Source: Parasitella parasitica (taxonomy: Eukaryota; Mucoromycota; Mucoromycetes; Mucorales; Mucoraceae). From it: 64,000 nucleotides of DNA. Shown here in pieces: positions 44,127 through 57,120 of this stretch. The position numbers and the translations under genes are program-made. A model generated the notes under the pieces. The model did no database searches. It saw only the letters and a program-made list of their open reading frames with translations, and had not been told where the DNA came from. The stretch lies in NCBI GenBank assembly GCA_025201805.1, contig MU619326.1, forward strand, positions 64,938 through 128,937, given 5' to 3'. Position 1 is the stretch's first letter, and each line of letters opens with the position of its first letter.

Positions 44127-47100
44127 TTACACTTCACAATTAGACCAACTTCTCTTGGTATCTAGCACTGACGAAGAGGGCCTTGACGACAAGGATTTTT
44201 GCAGTTGCAATCTTACACCCCTCCTCGCCCATAGCTGAAGGATTTAGAGAATGCTATGAGACTGGTTGTCAGTTATAATTTCAAAAGCTTGATGGGCATC
44301 CTTAACATGACACCTCTTTTCGTTCATTTTTCGACGCTGTACTATTGTGGAGCTGCCTTGGGTTGCTTACTAATGGAATTATCCTGCTTTCTTCTTTATA
44401 GACCTCTTTCTCTTGTTGTAATTGGTCTTAATAACATCAAAATAAAGGATTTACATTTAACTTCAGTTGAAACTTTCATTATTGATCTGGATAGCCATTC
44501 ATTTCTCCAAAGGGTTGCCACGGCATCAATTCTCTATCTTAAATACAGTCTATAACAAATGTACCTTTCATCGCACTTAACTAATACGATTGGAATGGAA
44601 ACACATTTGGTATAATAAACCTAGTTCTTTCTATTTTTAACTAAAAACCTTTGTCGTCAGAATCTAGCAGTTGAATTATGAAATATATATATAGGAAAAC
44701 GAAAGTATTGCAGGAGCAGTATGCCAAACTACATGTGCAAGTGAAAGAATTGTGCTTTGATCTTTGACCTTGCACGTAAGTTACTCAAAAATAGCTCCAG
44801 CTTTTAGAACTAATATGTAATTAAATATGTAGCGCTTTGAAAACTGAAGTGGAACGGACATAATTTTATGGAATAACCAGACCTCTCATCAATTCCGGCA
44901 TACCCAGCTACTTTGAGCACGATTCTGAGGATGAGAATCTAGAGGATATAATTCCACTAGTTATTGAAAAATCAGCAAAAACTATTGCTAACAAAGTTGA
45001 CAATATCACGAACTACGCAACCTCTACCTACAACCAGAAAACTTTGTTCCTATATTACCTGAAAATTAAGTTTTATTCCGCAGCTAAAGGGAACAGGTTG
45101 ACATTCCTTATATTCAGTTTAAGTTGTCAAATTTCGAAGATTAAACTCTTCTCTTTCTTCAATAATGCAGTCCCTGGCCTCTTCATCATTTTCAGTGGTT
45201 GTTCCGCCTTGGCCATCTTCAATAAAAAATCTGTGAGTGTTGCTCATTTAAATATATTTAAGTTGAAAGAACCGCCTCTCAGTCTTAGCGAGTCTGCCAT
45301 TTGAAAAGGTCCGAAAACCAAGTAAAGTATTCGGTTCGTCTTGCGCAGCATGACAATGTCAAGAATCACATTATGAGTGTTGAGTAATGCAAACAGCCTG
45401 TTATAGTGCGCATAAATTAAAATCTGTTTGTTTTTGTCATCTACTCTTCTCGTTTCAAGTTTTATATAATCATTTTGTCGTCATTTTTCCAGTTTTGTTT
45501 GTTTCCCCCTAGGAGAGTATAGAGAATCAAGATCATGATGTTACTCAAAATAACGCCAGCCATGGATACTGTATCAGATCTATATTTAATATAGTTTGCA
45601 TATATACTTCCACGTGCAGGATGTTGGGAAATCCAAGTTTTTTTTTTTTATCCGTCGATGCATTTGTGATTTTTTTTCTTGACACTCTGACTAATTTATT
45701 AAGCCCTCACGATGCTCAATCACCCTCTACAATGCGATTAGCATAGTGGTTAATTGTCAAAAATTTTGGTGAATGCAAATGAATACTGATGTCAGTTAAC
45801 CACGCTGCGATCTCTCTTGGAGCATAAAATATGGCGTTAACAATGAGCTTTAAATCATGCAGAAATACAATAAATCTTTCAAGTTTATCAACGTTATTGC
45901 AAAATTAGACAGGCTTTGGATAATGCTACAGATTAGCTACTTCTACAATTACCTTCTCCCAACCGATGACAACTGTCATTCCCATATCTTGAGGTACTAG
46001 TAAGTCTTTAAGAACATAATATAAAAAACTATGAATTTTTTTGATCCTTTCATGTCGAATGTCCCTGTCAACTACAGCACGAATACTAAAATCAATATTC
46101 AATACAGAAGTATTTAGCAATTGTAGCCAATCTCACTTAGGCTGTCAATAACCTGAGAATTTCCATTGAAGACCAAATTGTTGGCACCGTTTAACACTAT
46201 TCGTAAGATGATCATCAATACGACTGAAATTTTACGCCAGCGATTTGCAAGAAATGCCCAAGCATCTCAAACTCCAGTTGATGAGAGGATCCCCATGTAA
46301 TAGCGCTGCTACAAGAGCATGAGGCAGATTGTAAAGCGAACCATGATAATTACTTGAGCACAATTAATGCAGTGGCATTAACAGTTTATAGATATCTGTC
46401 CAATGTTGGAGATCAACAAGCTGCGGCAACTTGAAGACAAGTAACAGGAGACCAAAGAACAAATATGATGCAAGAGGCGTTGCGAGTGGTGTTGAATGAC
46501 AACCCTGAATTGCTTTTTATTCAGAATTTTAATCAGCTTTGGCTTCTACTAAGGTTGATCCAAGCCAAATGGGCTCAGATGTCAATCAACCGTAGAAGGC
46601 AGTTAGTGTTCGATAAATATATGTGGAAAATAGTTATTTTTAATAATCCTCTTGTAAAAATAGAATTGCACAAGGTCAAGTTGAGAGATCCCAATATGAA
46701 AGAAGACCTGATGGAGCTGCCTGCCAACATGAATTTGGAACATGATTCTCTTTTGTTAAAGTAGCAACTTCCATTTTTTATATCTCCTCTAAATAAGTCT
46801 GGTGTACTCTCGGCGTGTCAGATTTGGTCAACCGACATGCGTCAAAGTTGTACCCCCCAAGTTAGTCTAACCTGAAGTTTTGGCAGACATAGACTGTAAA
46901 TTATTCTGTCAATACTTTATAACGTCCAGTTTATGGAACGAACAAAATATCTAAGTTTGACATATGAAAAAATCGATTTTCTTTAGGAAACTAATAAGTC
47001 TTATTGCCCAGATTTCTGTATTATTATAAAAGAATTTTGAGATTGCACATTTTAGCACAGCTGCACCATAATATGTATTTTGAGTGCTACTACAACTGAT

Positions 47101-47699
47101 GTACAAACATGAATAGGTGTGCTCCGTTTCGGAAAAAAATTTTTTTTGTAAATGATACGCCATTTGAACAAATACAATATGTTTATATCTAACTCTTGAT
47201 ACATAGCTAGCGCTTGTAAACTACTAGGTATATAGTCTTTTCTTTACTAATGGATTGTTTGTGTTCATTTTTCGTTATTTCTAGTCATTCACTACATGAC
47301 AAAAACAAACAGACTTTTGATTTATGCGCAACATTATGATCTGATTATTACAAAAGCCGTTTTTCAGGATTAGGTAGTCTCACAATGTGATTCTTGACAG
47401 TGGGATAAAACAAATAAGCTTTTAAATGGCTTAATTACGAGAGCTGAACTCGTGGATGACACACCTGACACTGTTATTACTTTTTTCTTTCATGATAAAA
47501 GCTTACAATGTCAATTTAACAAAGATAAGGCTTGGTTTCATCATGTTGCAGGTATTTTTATACTGATTTTTGCATTGGTTATTCCTACAGACAACAAGTG
47601 ATGCTGTGGTCACCTAACTTTGTTTTTTTCCACAAATACAAATAATAAAATGAAACAGTATCATTATAACTTACACAAACACATGATGTGTGCTGGAGC

Positions 47700-47725
47700 A
47701 AAAAAAAAAAAAAAAAAAAAAAAAA
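47700..47725 (+). repeat. Poly-A homopolymer run
   Basis: 26 consecutive A residues in non-coding DNA. It could mark a retroposed sequence end or be simple slippage. Confidence 0.9.
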
Positions 47726-48626
47726 CTTGATAGACGCTCTGGCTTTATAGCCCGATTTGTAAGCTGTATAAGGTATAGACATTCAAACAAATAATGAAAA
47801 GGATGGCTTCCGGGTACGGGTTTTACTGTATAAATATATATATATATAAATTAATATACATACTGTATTATATATTATATAGGGCTCAAAGGACAAGAAA
47901 CTCAGGTATCACCAGTTCAACCATTTGTTGCTTTGTTGATTTTTTGTCACACATATCTTGGTGAACGAGGTGCGTAACAAGATGATGCCCGTCCGCGGGG
48001 TGCAATAATAGCAAACGCATTCATAATCCTCAAAAAGTTGCAGGGCTGGTTACATCAAAAAGGCAACCGAATCTTGCCTTTGCATGTGTTTTCATTTGTA
48101 CATCGATTAAATTTCTGAAAATATTGCGTACTCGGCATTATTGAAATGATAATTGCGCATCGTCTTTTGTGATGGCAAACACTGTCAAAAAAATTGTTTT
48201 TCCACACTGGAATCTGATCATGAAACAAAACGTATTTGTTGATTATTTTTACATGTACATTTTTGGAGGATTTTTACTCAAATTTGGGAATACTGTTTGT
48301 GCCATCATAGCTCCTCAATAGCCTCCCCTTGACCTTTCGTCTTCCCCTTTACTTTCTTTTTTTTTTCTCTCTTTCTTTTTTTTATTTATTTTTTCGTTTT
48401 CCTTGCACATATAAAATAGATCTCCTTTCATTTCAAACATTTTTTTGTAGACCCCTTGGGAATAATTTACACTCAACATTTTTTGTTGCTGCTGTAGTTT
48501 TGCTGCAGGAAAACACCTGATCAGCTTTATTTAAACATATATATATATGTATACAAAAATACTTGCTTCTCTTTTCTTCCTTCTTTTACTACTTTATTTG
48601 CATTATACTATTTTAATTGAATTTTA

Positions 48627-51600
48627 ATGGGGGCGAAACCCAGCAAAAGTATCATCGATGACGCTGATATTCGTCGAGTCAATCGCTCTAGATCGACAAA
48701 TAATGACAGCTCATCGCATCAACAATATTATCAAAGAAAAACTAACCATCTGAAGCAAGCGCTAACACCAAAGCATAGAAGAAAGAAGATGGTTGCATCA
48801 GTTAATGGCAACAACAACAATACATCGCCACCACCAGCAGCAGAAGCAGCAGCAGTTGCTGCTGTTGCTACCTTGAAAGACACTCCGATTACATGTACAA
48901 CAGAACACAAAATGCCTAATAAAACGACATTAGACGAAAATGTAAGACAGCAGCAGCCACAACAGCAAGCAGAGCCGAATTACATTCTAAAGAGATCTTC
49001 ACCATCGAATGAATGCTACGATCCGATGAAATCCAAAAAAATGCGTCGAGCAAACTCACCATCAGTGATAGGATGCAGTACTGGTATCGCCACGAAACAC
49101 CTGTCTATTATTAGCAGCAGCACACCACACACAACTGATTATTCGAAAAGTAACATTAGCAGTGGCTGGACGACCTTATCAAATGATCCATTCTCGCAAA
49201 TCGAAGCAAACACATCTGCTTTTACCGAAATCACTGATCAGTCGACGATTTCAAGAAAGTCTCTGTATCCTGTCCTTGAGTCCTCTGCGACGAATGCGCC
49301 GCCCTCTTACTACCATCATGCAGCACCATCAATGACACATGTGCCAGGTATTTCGACATTGGACATACTCGACACGCTGGAAAAACACCCCCAGCAATCG
49401 CACCATCTCATCATTAAGGAGGCATATCAAAGGGCGCAGCAGCAGAATGATGAGTACGACTGGAATCAGTTCTATAATGCAATTCATCGGTATATATCGC
49501 TGCCTTCGGGTTACAAGAGCATCGGTATCGTCTATCTAGCCAAATGCCTCATGTTTGGTTTGGGCATATCTGTAAACATTGAACGTGGTTTGAATCTGCT
49601 GAAATCGCATCCGTCATGTGAGACGACCTACGCTCTAGGCCGTTGCTATCTCGATGGATATCCCACTACCACCACTACTACTACTACCAATACTAATACT
49701 GCTGCTGTTACTGTTACTGATGCTAACAAAGAAATCCAGGGGGTAGATAAATTAGCTGCCTTTGAATGCTTCAAAAACGCCAGTGAATACGACGCTGCCA
49801 ACGACTCCATTTCATCCACCATTGGCGAAGCACAATGCACATTAGCTCGCATGCTTTTTCAAGGCGAAGGTGTCAAGCAAAACACACAACTGGCCTTGGA
49901 CTATTTGAAGAAAAGTGCCGAAAACAACAACGTGTAAAGTGGAAAAATGTATACATTCAACATGTAGACTAACACTGCTGTAGATATGCACAATTCCTTA
50001 TCGGTGTTCATTATGAGCGAGGGTTTGATATTGCACAAGATCTTGAAAAAGCAAAAGACTATTATGGAAAAAGTGCGGATGGAGGCTTTCCAGATGCACA
50101 AGCTGCATTAGGCAGCAGATTAATAGCAGAAGCTAAATATGCACAAGGAATTGAATGGCTGGAAAAGGCTGTACAGATGGTATGTATGCCACACTATTAG
50201 AATCGAACCAATTCAATCAAGACAAACAGTCGACTCACCCTCGTATTTCTAATTTTAGGGAAACAGCCGTGCGCACGTTCAGCTCGGCATCCTCTATGAT
50301 AAAGGAGAAGGCATTCAGCAGAATAATGATATGGCTCTCCTTCATTACAAGGCAGCCGTCGAAAATAGCAATCATGCAGCACAGTATATACTCGGTCTGG
50401 TTTATTATTTTGGCCGTTTGGGTAGACAAAAAAACCATAAAGAAGCCATTCGCTTAATAAAAGAAGCTGCAATGGCGGGTTTGCCCTACGCACAGCGTGT
50501 CTTGGGCCAATTGTACCAGCAAGGCAGTATCGCATCACCACACGATGGGGTTAGCCCTGAGAGCCGCTTTCGCGCAAAGAAAAATGAACGTGAAGCTATT
50601 CGATGGTACAAGCGTGCTGCTGCTGGAAAGGACATTTGCGCGATGGGCATCCTGGGCAAATGCCACGAGCAAGGCATTGGCGTTGATATTGATTTGGAAA
50701 AAGCACTTGCATTTTATGCAAAGGCTGCTGAAGGAGACAATTCATACGTTTGCAATGCGCACATCGATCAGGCGCTTTTGCTACAAAAAATGGCCAGGCA
50801 CACAGAGGCATTTCGTTTGTACAGTCTAGTGGTGGACAAGGGCGTACCCGAAAAAGATGAGCTAGCCATCAACACGGCCAAACTCTCTATTGCAAGATAC
50901 CATCTCTGTCGCGATATCCAGCACGTCCAATACGATCCCATGCTGGCCCATAGCATGCTGCAAAACTTGGTTGAAACTACAAACAATCCTCATGCCCATT
51001 ATTGGTTAGGCTCAATCTACGATGAAGGGATTCCAGGCATGTTTGAGATTGACCGTCAGAAAGCGTTCCATCATTTTTTAATTGCTGCAGATGCTGGTGA
51101 TAATGATGCCACTTTTTTGGTAATGTAGCAACTAGTGCCATGTCTAATATGCAAACTAATAAGCATAAAAAACGTTGTCGTGCATATTTTAGGTTGCATA
51201 TATGATGTCTAATCATATAATCCCACTCAAGGGTCCCGCTGACGCTTTTCCTTGGTACCAAAAGGCTGCTATCAACGGGCACCCCATGTCTATGTACTCA
51301 TTAGGTCTTTGCTACTACAAGGGCATTTCTCAACAGAATAACAAGCCCCAGCTGGACACTGCCCTGAAATGGTTTGAAAAGTCTGCTAGACAAGGTGTCT
51401 CTGAAGCAACGGCGTATATGGCCCGAATCCACTTGCAATCCATGGTTGCTAACGCCAGCCAGCCGCAGTTAGCTCAGCAGCACTTTGTTAAGGCCATACA
51501 ATGTCTGAAAAAATCTGCAGAAAAGAATGACACGTATGCGCAGCGTGAATTAGGCAAGATCTATCTTACAGGAAAAGGCTTGACCACAGACTACCGTATG

Positions 51601-54549
51601 GCTGTTGATTTGCTAAGCAAGGCAGCCGCAAAGAACGACGCCGAAGCTATAACCTTTCTTGGAGATTGCTACCATAAAGGCACTGGTGTCATCAAGGACA
51701 TGGAGACTGCCATTGAGCATTATTTGCGTGCAGCGACTTTAGGCTACCCATAGTAAGTTGTTGATTTGTTTGCATCTTTATGTAACATTGAGACTAACAT
51801 GTCAATTGTGATAAGTGCTTATTCGGCATGTGCTGAACTTTACTACGAAATTGGCAATATGGAGCTTGCATATGATTACTATGTGTTGGCTTCTAAAGAG
51901 ACAAAAATTGCACAAAATAGGATTGGCAAGACCGCTCGCATGATGGTTGCTCGTTTAGCGCTGGGCTACATTCCGCTCGTTCAAGGAGACCCTACTATCC
52001 TCCACGGCTTGATCAGCTCGAACAAGGCCATCACTGCCGAAGCAGCCTTCAGTATGCTGTCTACGCTGGCCATACAGGACCAATTTCCACAGGCATTCCA
52101 GCCACTGGGCTGCTGCTATCTCCATGGCACCGGCACTCTGGTTAATCCATTGCAGGCCATATTTTGGCTCCGTAAATCTGCTGAAGAGCATGACGATAGC
52201 ATTGCGTATTTCAACTTGGCTGACATCTATGGCAGCGGACTCGTGCAAGGCGTACCTGTCGATTTACCGCTGGCATTGTCCTATCTCAAGAAAAGCGCCG
52301 ATATGGGATACACGGAAGCACAGTATCGTATGGGGATGATACACCTTGGGGGCGACTATGGTGTTCGTATGGATGAGCGTGCCGCAGCCAACTGGTTCAA
52401 ATTGTCTGCATCCAAATCCCATGCTGAAAGCATATGGATGCTATCACGAATGGCAGCTCTCATCGACCAAAGCGAATTAGAATTGCAGTACCAAAAAACT
52501 GCTGCGTCTTTAGGACATGTTCTTTCCATGCGGGTTCTCGGTCAGCGATACCTTAAGCAGCTTGAAGTTCCCTTCTTGAACGCTCTGATGCAACAAGAAT
52601 ATCTGGAAGAGGCATTAAAGTACCTTCACATGGCAGGCGATGCAGGCGACACGGAATCCCTTGTTCTGCTCGGAAAAACCTACAACAATTGCACAAAAAC
52701 CAAGATCAAGTTTTCTGCCACAAACACAAATCATCACCATAATTTGCCTACACCTAGCAACACACACAGTAGTTTTTGCGACGACGATGACGAGCAAGAC
52801 GATGAAGAGGGCGAGTCAAGGTTCCAATGCGAAGAGGACGAAAAGAACCTCGCTATTGAATGCTTTGAAAAGGCTTCGGCACTGGGCAACATTGATGCAA
52901 CTGTATATGCTGCAGAAGCCTGGTACGAGCAAAAACAATACGCAGCAGCACTAGAGTTTTTTGAGAAGGCTGCAAATCAAGGCAGCATCCTAGCTCGTTT
53001 CTTTTGTGCACGTTATTGTATTGAAGGCTATGGCGGCAGTCAACTGAATCCCGAAAAAGGCTTCCAGGTAAACATTTTGTAAACATACATCACATATGGA
53101 TGTTAATAGGGCTATTTTTAGGAGCTGCTGATATGCGCCAATGACTTGAACTGTGTCCATGCTTACAATACGCTAGCGCAGTGTTACGAAAATGGCATTG
53201 GCACAGTAAAAAACGATCAACTTGCATACGAGTGGTATGCTCGTGCTGCAGAAACAACACACGACGCCGAAGCGTTCTACCGCATTGCTCAAATGTACGC
53301 CCAGGAACGCATCCCGACCGAACCAGCAGCAGACAAAGACATGGAAGCATGCAAATTCTACAACCTGGCTGTCAACGCAACTGCGGAAAACCATGGCCCA
53401 TCCTGCTATCAGCTCGGCTTGTACTATCTCAAGGGCATCCCTTCCCCTTTGGACAGCAACGCTTTCCTGCTGCCACCTGATGTTTGTTTGTCGATCGAAT
53501 ACCTTCGAACCGCAGCTGACTTGGACGTGCAGGAAGCGATGCTGCAATTAGGTGTCTTGTTTTTGAATGACGACTACTCTTTAGAAGAGCAAGAAGAAGG
53601 CCTATCTCTACTGCAGCGCGCCGCTCAGTTGGGCTTGCGAGAAGCTCAGTTCGAACTCGGTCTGTTTTACCATCGCGGTAAGGAGGTTATTGTTTCAACC
53701 CAGCATGATGACCAAGATGCGCAAAAAGACTCTGACAAGCTCAACGAAGAAGAAGATGTTGACCAAGACGAGGAATGCGTCATTATTCCGCAAGATTTTG
53801 AAAAAGCCTACGACCTCTTTTGCAGATCAGCAGTGCAGAAACACCCAACAGCAACGTTCTATCTTGGCATCTACCACAACCATGGCATATTTGTGGCTCC
53901 TGATCTTGCAATTGCTCTGCAACAGTTTGAAATTGCAGTGGAACTGTTTGACAAATATCAAGATGCACCTGACCGCTGGCAGGCTGAATTTAATCTTGCT
54001 CGCATCTTGCACCATGATTTGGAAAGTCGTGCTCGTGCATACGAATTGTTTCAAGCTGCCCATCTACACGCACCTCAGAAATACAAGTTTCTGTCTGAAA
54101 TCATGATTGCTCGCTACCATCTCTACGGCTGGGCCAACGTGGTTATTCAGGCTGAAAACGCCGCAGCTACACTTATTAGATTCGCGCAAGAAGAAAGATA
54201 TGGCTACCGTGTCTATTTGCAAGTAGGCCAATGCTTTCAGCATGGTCTTGGTGTGGAGAAAGATCTGCGTCAAGCATTCCATTGGTATGGTGAAGTCGTG
54301 AGCAAAGCCCACCTGATTGATCAGCAACAATCGCAGGAGATACTCCCGTTGATGTTACTGGACGAGGAAATCGAAGAAGACGAGGCTTCTGCCATGTTCA
54401 GCTTGGCTGAATTCTATCGGCAAGGCCTTGTGGTCGCAAAAGATACCAAGAAGGCCGACGATTTGTACCGACTGGCGGCTAGAAAAGGATCTCAAGCTGC
54501 CCAGGATTATCTTTCTTTTATGCTTCAAAGAACTAATTTATATGACTAA
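48627..54549 (+). CDS. Giant SEL1-repeat protein with N-myristoylation signal
   Basis: Six exons (48627-49933, 49984-50179, 50259-51119, 51193-51752, 51816-53067, 53122-54549) join in frame into 1,867 residues. The N-terminus MGAKPSKS fits the N-myristoylation pattern MGxxxSK. About 250 disordered residues follow (Ser/Asn/Gln/Ala-rich, RRKK patches). From about 49350 to the end the protein is an almost continuous array of SEL1-like (TPR-related) helical pairs, for example AQFLIGVHYERGFDIAQDLE, AHVQLGILYDKGEGI, ALGRCYLDGYP and AQRVLGQLYQQGSI. Two acidic loops interrupt the array (about 52770-52850 and 53700-53790). SEL1 arrays serve as scaffolds in signalling, chitin-synthase activation (Skt5) and ERAD (Hrd3), but there is no signal peptide, TM segment or other domain. 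A membrane-anchored cytosolic scaffold is inferred. Confidence 0.85.
49663..49691 (+). repeat. ACT trinucleotide run coding for poly-Thr
   Basis: An imperfect (ACT/ACC)n run encodes about eight Thr inside the first SEL1-like repeats of the giant gene, so it interrupts a repeat loop. Confidence 0.8.
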
Positions 54550-55951
54550 TCCCCTCCCTTTTTATGTATTATTTCATTTTGTTCTTTATTTTGTATCAAC
54601 TTTTTCATATTTATATTCCCTATCCACGCTCATTTTTTCTGCTACATAATATTATTATCCATTATTTATTGTATATTTAACCACCCTTTATTTATTAAGA
54701 TGCACTCTCCTTTTTATCGATTCAACTACTCTGCTAGCCCTTGTCGATTATTTGATTAAAATATTTATTTGCAAAAAGAAAGATTTCTTGCGAATAATAT
54801 ATTCACAGCTTTAGTAACTATTGGCTTGTGCTTTTAACAGCTCGATCATTGCATCTCACTGAAAAATAGCGTTACAAAGAGCAGCCTATATTAATATAAA
54901 TTTTACCGTATACATTGGCGCATAAACAATGCATTAACACTAACTCTTCATTAAGACACCTTATGATATCTAGAATAGCCAAGTTATTGTAATGTAGACT
55001 GAGCTGGTATACAGTGGCTCTAATTCATAGTTTTAAACATTGACCTGAACGCATAACTTACATTTTTACGCATGTTTGGTATATATACATCGTCATTTAG
55101 ATGATCTTCTAAACCATAGACTAATTGAACCATCGATCATGTATCTAATCGTGTTTTTTATTTAATCAGATCTGATAGTTGTTATTTGTCCGATGTCAAA
55201 ACAAAACATTCTTTAAAAAGTTTACTTTAGGGATCGGGTACGGTTTATTGCTTGATACTTGACACTTGCCATATGCTGTAAAATCAGTAATAAATCTTGT
55301 TTCGTGAATATCTCGACAACAAAGATAGATATCAAAAATCTGAAAACGTGATGAGTTACAGTTATCAGATTAGTATTAGGATACATTCATAGCTTGGACC
55401 CCAAATCCGTACCTAAAAATGACCTTGAAGGTTGTCCAAAAGTTGAAAACTGAAAATCGAATATGCTTTTAAGCGGGGAAAAAGATTAGGCCGTGTATGA
55501 TCTATTTCAATCAAACAGAAGCTTCATAAAAATAGCTCTTGATGTCATATTTTGCAGTATTTTCAGCTATTGACATATCCAAGCTATCTATATTTGGATA
55601 ATATCTTTTTTTCTCCACAACTGAAAATAGCACTACATTATCTCCCACATCCGGAAAACAAAATTGTAAACACCCAACTATTATTGAAATTTATATATCG
55701 CTGTGAATTTCATAAACCATCGGTTTGTTTGGCTGGTTTAATGATCAAGCCGGTGAAGCTATTTATTGAAAAGGGCGAGGGGGCTGTCTGATGTTGATGT
55801 TGAAAACAGCATTGCTTTTCAAAACAAACCGTTAGCTAAATGTGTCACTTGTCAGCAACAGCGGCACTGGGTCTAAATAAAAGGAGTGTAAAGTTCACGA
55901 AAATTCCATGAAACTCTTTTACTACACTCTTACATTAACACGCAAAAAGTG
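54550..55951. other. AT-rich intergenic region, no gene seen
   Basis: About 1.4 kb. The first 200 bp after the SEL1 stop is T-rich, as expected for a 3' end. The 55552-55791 frame (YFQLLTYPSYLYLDN...) has no recognisable features. Confidence 0.5.
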
Positions 55952-56653
55952 ATGCAGGTACAAGCAACTTTGAGACAAGTGATCGCTTTAAAGCCTCTTA
56001 AATTGAGATCATTTTCCATCTCTACATCTCTCAATAAAAGCATCCCAGTTTCTGGTAAGCATCTGTATATTCACGGCTTTTGTTCAACTATTTTAACATG
56101 ATTCATTTTAGCAAACTCTCATTTGCATTCGCATGAAACTGGCAGGAAAAACAGTTTTGCAATTTCGTATTTATCTGATGAAGAGCTTCCTAAGCCTGAT
56201 ATGTTAAAATCTGAATGCATTATTGGTTGGACTCCTGAACAGGGCAAAGTAGATCCTAAAACTTTTATCGAAAATCCTGACTTCATCAATTTTATGACAA
56301 GCGTATTAAAAGAAAACATACACAAAGTGAATGACAGTAACTTGAAAGCTATGGCAGATTGGCAAAAGGAAGGGTACGTTAATAGAAGTAGCTGCGAGTA
56401 GCTTGTAAGGGTATTTATGCAAAATCATAGATGGTTACATATTGGAGATGAACGTAATCCACCAGCATGGGGTAGGATCAATTTCCCGGAAGACATCATT
56501 GGAAGTGTTGAATTGGATCATGGAAAGATTAGAGAAGGAACATACCAACCGATGCCTGCACATAGATTAATTACCAACAATGGTTTTTTCCAGCTTTCAG
56601 AGCCGTTGACTAAATGCGTCGTGGAAGCCACTAAAAAAGCAATTGTGTCTTAG
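55952..56653 (+). CDS. Conserved mitochondrial protein of unknown function
   Basis: Three exons separated by introns at about 56055-56111 and 56374-56430. ATG 55952 begins MQVQATLRQVIALKPLKLRS, a basic amphipathic presequence followed by FSISTSLNKS, typical of mitochondrial import and cleavage. The mature part contains RKNSFAISYLSDEELPKPDM and FINFMTSVLKENIHKV. Then comes a conserved-looking block, GWLHIGDERNPPAWGRI and PEDIIGSV, followed by MPAHRLITNNGFFQLSE. It ends KKAIVS at TAG 56651-56653. The DERNPPxWGRI/PEDIIGSV block resembles a small uncharacterised fungal family, but I cannot give it a name. Matrix location is inferred. Confidence 0.75.
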
Positions 56654-57120
56654 AACCGGGGTAGCAGACAATAAAGACATTTGCTTGGCTAGAAAGCCTG
56701 AATTATATATTATGGATTTATGAAAGCAGAGGATGAACATGAGAGATCTGAGAACTTTGCAATTCAGTGTTTATATTGCCAACAGCTTTTCCATTGCTGT
56801 TTCCAGCTGTCTTTGATTGAAATGGCTGCTTCTTCGACTGGCAAGATTGGATGTTGATAGCTGTTTAACTCGACAATCCTCAACATATGTAGCCATTTCC
56901 AATATTTTATCAAACATTTGCATTTAGCTTTGTACGAAAACACAGCCCTCCTTGGCAGCCATAAGTCAGTGGAGAGGAGGCATGGAACTGACAGCATCAT
57001 GTAAAACATAGTCCAGCCGTGACTCAATATAGCAAATTGGTGGGTGCTTGTTTAATTTGAATAAAAGAAAAAAGAGCTTGACAAGGGCTTTCTATCAACA
57101 ACGATATTTTTTTCTTCACC
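56654..57120. other. Intergenic region with a minus-strand coding-like relic
   Basis: On the minus strand, about 56780-57035, one frame reads IESRLDYVLHDAVSSMPPLH, stop, AAKEGCVFVQS, stop, then FDKILEMATYVEDCRVKQLS and QRQLETAMEKLLAI before a stop. It looks like a small coiled-coil protein interrupted by two stops, or exons I could not join. No start codon context was found. Confidence 0.35.

Larger units (their letters stand above)
44058..48626. other. Gene-poor region with degenerate coding-like fragments
   Basis: No intact gene is supported. Protein-like fragments on the plus strand are 44885-45303 (GIPSYFEHDSEDENLEDIIP..., then hydrophobic) and 46210-46764, where HVIALLQEHEADCKANHDNY and NAVALTVYRYLSNVG precede a stop and then the open frame 46465-46764. 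These look like remains of genes broken by stops and shifts; I cannot name the families. Simple repeats are listed separately. The last 300 bp is the CT-rich leader region of the SEL1 gene. Confidence 0.45.

Noticed and set aside
47830-47880. Origin or cruciform at the TA-rich run
   Set aside because: Simple TA repeat without flanking structure or a consensus I could support.
50155-54106. Many long ORFs on both strands over the SEL1 gene
   Set aside because: Shadows of a repetitive, GC-richer coding sequence; only one frame shows SEL1 repeats and correct splice joins.
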